Of a stretch of 39,538 bases of DNA, positions 36,096-39,538 are shown piece after piece. The notes under the pieces are model-generated. The model had not been told where the DNA came from, ran no database searches, and worked only from the letters and a program-made list of their open reading frames with translations. Source of the stretch: an uncultured Muriicola sp. (lineage in GTDB: Bacteria; Bacteroidota; Bacteroidia; Flavobacteriales; Flavobacteriaceae). The DNA is taken from the NCBI RefSeq assembly GCF_947258935.1, contig NZ_CAMYKH010000010.1:1-39538 (forward strand), read 5' to 3'. The position numbers and the translations under genes were made by a program. The first letter of the stretch is position 1. Each line of letters starts with the position of its first letter.

Positions 36096-36217
36096 AGCTC
36101 AATAATTTAGTAGGTGTGATTACCGAGTTTGTGATTAAATAGAACGATTAAAAATCCACTTTGGTATAGGAAGCCTAGGTCAAAATATGTACCTTTTGTC
36201 GAAAATATTCCGACCAA

Positions 36218-37954
36218 ATGAATCGTACGCTACTATTATTATCCGTGTTATTTATATCACTAATAGCATGTAAGCAACAGGAAGATGCCTTGAATATAGC
36301 CGATATTAGTATTTCTTTCCCATCTTCCCTTAGCGAAGGACCCGAAGATGGCAGGCTGTTATTAATGTTCGCAAAGACCAATGAAAAAGAGCCCAGGTTT
36401 CAGATCAATGATGGTCTTACTACCCAGCTCGTCTTTGGGATGAATGTGGACCAAATGGAACCAGAAAAATCCTTTGCATTCAATAAAGAGGCCTTTGGAT
36501 ATCCTTATCCTTCACTTAGCGATGTGCCACCCGGGGAGTATTGGGTGCAAGCCTTGCTGCATGTCTATGAGACCTTTAATCTGTCTGCCGGACAAACTGT
36601 AAAACTACCCATGGACAATGGGGAAGGACAACAATGGAACAGGTCGCCCGGAAATTTATTCAGCACTCCTTTTAAAATTACCGTATCGGAAACTGGCATT
36701 GAACCAATAGACATAGTGATGGATCAGAAAATTGAGCCTATTAAAGAACCGGAAGACACAGAATGGATCAAACACATCAAAATAAGATCGGAAAAACTTT
36801 CAGAATTCTGGGGGCGAGACATGTACCTGGGAGCTCATATTCTGCTGCCCAAAGGGTTTAAGGAGCATCCTAAGGCTAAATACCCACTAATGATCTTTCA
36901 CGGACATTTTCCGGATGATTTTGGCGGTTTTAGAACGCAGCCGCCGGATCCCAATCTTGAACCTGAATATTCTGCCAGATTTGATTTAGAGGGTTATAAT
37001 ATTATACAACAACAAGAGGCCTATGATTTTTATAAACGATGGAATGAACCCGACTTTCCTCGATTCATAGTAATTGAGATACAGCATCCTACGCCCTATT
37101 ATGATGATTCCTATGCCGTAAATTCGGCATCGCAGGGCCCTTATGGCGATGCAATTACCTATGAGCTTATTCCTCACATCGAAAAGGAATTTCGCGGCTT
37201 AGGGGAAGGCTGGGCACGTTTTCTTTATGGAGGTTCTACCGGTGGTTGGGAGGCATTGGCCGTGCAAGTGATGTACCCTGAAGAATACAATGGGTGTTTT
37301 GCGGCCTGCCCGGATCCAATCGATTTTCGAGCGTATTGCTTAAACAATATTTATGAAGATGAGAATGCATATTACTATAAAAGCGACTTTAAACAACTAG
37401 AGGTCCCTGCACATCGCGATTATCTGGGCCAGATACAGGGTACCGTTAAGGGGAATAACCATTTGGAACTGGTTTTAGGTGACAAATCGCGTTCCGGTCA
37501 GCAGTGGGACATATGGGAAGCTACCTATTCGCCTCAGGGAACAGACGGATATCCGCAGCGTATCTGGGATAAAATGACGGGAGAGATAGACCATGGGGTG
37601 GCAGAATATTGGAAAGAGAACTTTGATCTGCGGTATATTTTGGAACGCGATTGGGATAAATTGGGTGAGAAGCTCAAAGGAAAGATCCATATTTATTGTG
37701 GAGACATGGATAATTATTACCTGAATAATGCTGTTTATTTGATGGAAGACTTTCTGGAGAGCACATCAGATCCTTATTATGAGGGAGAAGTAACCTATGG
37801 CGACCGGGCAGAACACTGCTGGAATGGGGATCCGGACCAGCCCAATGCGATTAGCCGACTCCGATATAACAGTATGTACGTGCCCAAGATCATGGAACGG
37901 ATCGCTAAAAGTGCTCCCAGGGGAGCCGATCTAAGCAGTTGGAGATATAAATAA
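36218..37954 (+). CDS. Putative esterase / alpha-beta hydrolase lipoprotein
   Basis: The 578-residue product begins MNRTLLLLSVLFISLIAC, a lipoprotein signal with lipobox LIAC. An N-terminal beta-rich part (about 30-190) has the look of a binding domain with DVPPGEYWVQALLHVYETF. The C-terminal half is an alpha/beta hydrolase of the esterase-D/feruloyl-esterase type: HIKIRSEKLSEFWGRDMYLGAHILLPKGF starts it, the nucleophile elbow GGSTGG gives Ser340, and candidate acid and base are Asp496 (CGDMD) and His533 (RAEHCW). The substrate is unknown. The DUF2306-type gene starts three bases after the stop, so the pair is an operon. Confidence 0.82.
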   Translation: MNRTLLLLSVLFISLIACKQQEDALNIADISISFPSSLSEGPEDGRLLLMFAKTNEKEPRFQINDGLTTQLVFGMNVDQMEPEKSFAFNKEAFGYPYPSLSDVPPGEYWVQALLHVYETFNLSAGQTVKLPMDNGEGQQWNRSPGNLFSTPFKITVSETGIEPIDIVMDQKIEPIKEPEDTEWIKHIKIRSEKLSEFWGRDMYLGAHILLPKGFKEHPKAKYPLMIFHGHFPDDFGGFRTQPPDPNLEPEYSARFDLEGYNIIQQQEAYDFYKRWNEPDFPRFIVIEIQHPTPYYDDSYAVNSASQGPYGDAITYELIPHIEKEFRGLGEGWARFLYGGSTGGWEALAVQVMYPEEYNGCFAACPDPIDFRAYCLNNIYEDENAYYYKSDFKQLEVPAHRDYLGQIQGTVKGNNHLELVLGDKSRSGQQWDIWEATYSPQGTDGYPQRIWDKMTGEIDHGVAEYWKENFDLRYILERDWDKLGEKLKGKIHIYCGDMDNYYLNNAVYLMEDFLESTSDPYYEGEVTYGDRAEHCWNGDPDQPNAISRLRYNSMYVPKIMERIAKSAPRGADLSSWRYK

Positions 37955-37957
37955 AGT

Positions 37958-38581
37958 ATGAAAAACACCACCAATAAATTTGCCTGGTTTGTATTTGCTA
38001 CTGCAGCAATATCCATTGGACTGTATCCTCTTATATACTTTGTTATTGACAGGAAATTCGGACTGTTAGCCTCTAAAAGTGAAGCTTTGTTATCCAATGT
38101 TTTTTGGAATACGGGTTTCTATGGCCATATCCTTTTTGGCGGTCTGGCTCTTTTAATAGGGTGGGTTCAGTTTAGTAAGAAATTTAGAAATACAAACCTC
38201 CGAAGACATAGGATTATAGGTAAAACCTATGTTATTGCAGCTATGATCAGTGGAACCTGTGGAGTCTGTATCGGATTTTATGCTACGGGGGGGCTAATTT
38301 CATCCTTGGGGTTCATTAGTCTTGGTGTGCTTTGGCTATTTACCACTTACAAGGGTTTTATGGCTGCCAGGAACAAGGATTTTGATTTGCATAGGGGCTA
38401 TATGATCTACAGTTATGCGCTTTGTTTTGCGGCAGTTACATTGCGGATCTGGCTTCCGACCCTTACTTATTTCTTTGGCGATTTCACCATAGCGTACCGA
38501 ATTGTGGCCTGGTTATGTTGGGTGCCAAATCTGATATTTGCCTTTTTTTGGGTAAGGCGGAAGGGACTCTTGTTGGGTTAG
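37958..38581 (+). CDS. DUF2306-type membrane protein
   Basis: The 207-residue product has about six hydrophobic helices. It shows the DUF2306 pattern of histidines and glycines: FYGHILFGGLALLIGWVQFSKKFRNTNLRRHRIIGKTYV (about residues 54-92), then FDLHRGYMIYSYALCFAAVTLRIW (about 140-165). Such proteins are inner-membrane and of unknown role; the paired histidines could bind a metal or haem, which is a guess. It follows the esterase by three bases. Confidence 0.75.
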   Translation: MKNTTNKFAWFVFATAAISIGLYPLIYFVIDRKFGLLASKSEALLSNVFWNTGFYGHILFGGLALLIGWVQFSKKFRNTNLRRHRIIGKTYVIAAMISGTCGVCIGFYATGGLISSLGFISLGVLWLFTTYKGFMAARNKDFDLHRGYMIYSYALCFAAVTLRIWLPTLTYFFGDFTIAYRIVAWLCWVPNLIFAFFWVRRKGLLLG

Positions 38582-38621
38582 ATCTTTTGAAAAGCCAATT
38601 TTAAACTCAAATAATACAGCT

Positions 38622-39538
38622 ATGGAGTACAGAAAATTTGGACGAACTAATTGGGATGTAAGTGAAATAGGTTATGGTATGTGGGGCATGGGCGGATGGA
38701 AAGAGTCTGATGACAAGCTGTCTGCCAATTCTCTGGATCTTTCCGTAGAACACGGTGTTTCTTTTTTTGACACGGCCTGGGGATATGGGGAAGGACATAG
38801 CGAACGATTACTCGGAGCGCTTCTAAAAAGATACCCTCATAAGAAATTGTACACGGCCAGTAAGATCCCTCCAAAGAACTTTAAATGGCCTGCAAAGCCT
38901 ACTTATGATTTTAAAGATTCGTATCCTTCAGCTCATATTTTAGAGTATACCCATAAAACCTTAAAAAACCTGGAGGTAGAACAAATAGACCTGATGCAGT
39001 TCCATACCTGGGATGATGTTTGGACGGAAAGAGAGGATTGGCAACGAACCGTGGAAGATCTGAAAACATCGGGTAAGATAGCTGCCATGGGCATCAGCGT
39101 GAATCGCTGGGAGCCTGAAAATGGAATAGGCGCTCTTAAAACGGGTTTAATTGATGCCGTGCAGGTAATCTACAATATTTTTGATCAGGCGCCCGAGGAG
39201 GTCTTATTTCCCTTGTGTGAGCGCATGAACATTGGGGTAATTGCACGGGTTCCCTTTGATGAAGGAACGCTTACTGGCAATATTACAAAGGAGACTGAAT
39301 TTCCTAAAGGCGATTGGAGGGGCAGCTATTTTGTTCCGGAAAACTTGATCCCCAGTGCTGAAAGGGCAGATCTGCTAAGACCTTTGGTGCCAGATGGAAT
39401 GACCATGGCCGAGATGGCCCTGCGTTTTATCCTTATGAATAAAACTGTAAGTACCGTCATACCCGGTATGCGCAAACAACGAAATGTGCTGTCTAATGTT
39501 AATACAAGCGATGGTGAAGAACTGCATACTTCCCTTTA
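38622..39538 (+). CDS. Aldo/keto reductase, 3' end outside the window
   Basis: From the ATG at 38622 the frame stays open to the last base, giving at least 305 residues. The catalytic tetrad is present: Asp50 and Tyr55 in FFDTAWGYGEGHSERLLG, Lys81 in TASKIPP, and His128 in DLMQFHTWDD. MGISVNRWEP matches the cofactor-binding part, and IPGMRKQRNVLSNV is the usual NADPH-binding end, so only a few residues should be missing. Such enzymes reduce aldehydes or ketones with NADPH. It lies 40 bases after the DUF2306-type gene. Confidence 0.92.
   Translation, partial: MEYRKFGRTNWDVSEIGYGMWGMGGWKESDDKLSANSLDLSVEHGVSFFDTAWGYGEGHSERLLGALLKRYPHKKLYTASKIPPKNFKWPAKPTYDFKDSYPSAHILEYTHKTLKNLEVEQIDLMQFHTWDDVWTEREDWQRTVEDLKTSGKIAAMGISVNRWEPENGIGALKTGLIDAVQVIYNIFDQAPEEVLFPLCERMNIGVIARVPFDEGTLTGNITKETEFPKGDWRGSYFVPENLIPSAERADLLRPLVPDGMTMAEMALRFILMNKTVSTVIPGMRKQRNVLSNVNTSDGEELHTSL

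Overview
The window looks like chromosomal DNA of a marine flavobacterium (Bacteroidota, Flavobacteriaceae). The grounds are: a green-type proteorhodopsin next to a Brp/Blh carotene-cleaving enzyme; TAnnTTTG promoter boxes typical of Bacteroidota; ribosomal genes almost without Shine-Dalgarno sequences; an ECF sigma/FecR/TonB-receptor set; and the order rplQ-carA-eno-gltA. No species can be named from sequence alone.

Region 1 (1-13766) is the S10-spc-alpha ribosomal superoperon, cut at its left edge. It runs from rplC to rplQ and encodes 25 ribosomal proteins plus SecY, IF-1 and RNA polymerase alpha, all on the + strand with gaps mostly under 25 bases, closed by a hairpin terminator. Two genes are very short: rpmD at 8168-8347 and rpmJ at 10402-10518. 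The only sizeable internal gap, before rpsD, holds a long imperfect hairpin that may be a regulatory leader. L36 has lost three of its four zinc ligands, and L17 has a long Lys/Ala/Glu-rich tail.

Region 2 (13767-23620) holds central metabolism: carA, eno (promoter and strong terminator), gltA followed closely by a DDAH-like amidinohydrolase, then ctlX. A minus-strand pair (an unknown 141-residue protein and an SDR/DUF2867 protein) converges on ctlX. argS follows, with its own promoter and an unusual strong Shine-Dalgarno.

Region 3 (23590-25348) is a phototrophy pair: a proton-pumping rhodopsin on the minus strand and a divergent Blh-type beta-carotene dioxygenase that would make its retinal. 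The rhodopsin carries a glycine at the position that opens a carotenoid-binding window in antenna rhodopsins.

Region 4 (25345-31390) is a cell-surface signalling locus: ECF sigma factor, FecR anti-sigma and an STN-containing TonB-dependent receptor on the minus strand, and a divergent 600-residue repeat lipoprotein on the + strand. A two-block DNA element (A8TA, 8-9 bases, GGTAGGGTATTTT) lies upstream of both fecR and the lipoprotein gene, each copy oriented toward its gene. I read this as a candidate promoter for this sigma factor, making the lipoprotein part of its regulon. It is the best candidate here for an undescribed system.

Region 5 (31430-39538) holds ffh and folD, an M13 metallopeptidase lipoprotein, a 51-residue minus-strand lipoprotein, a putative esterase lipoprotein, a DUF2306-type membrane protein and an aldo/keto reductase cut by the right edge. 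I saw no tRNA or rRNA genes, insertion sequences, prophage genes or CRISPR arrays.
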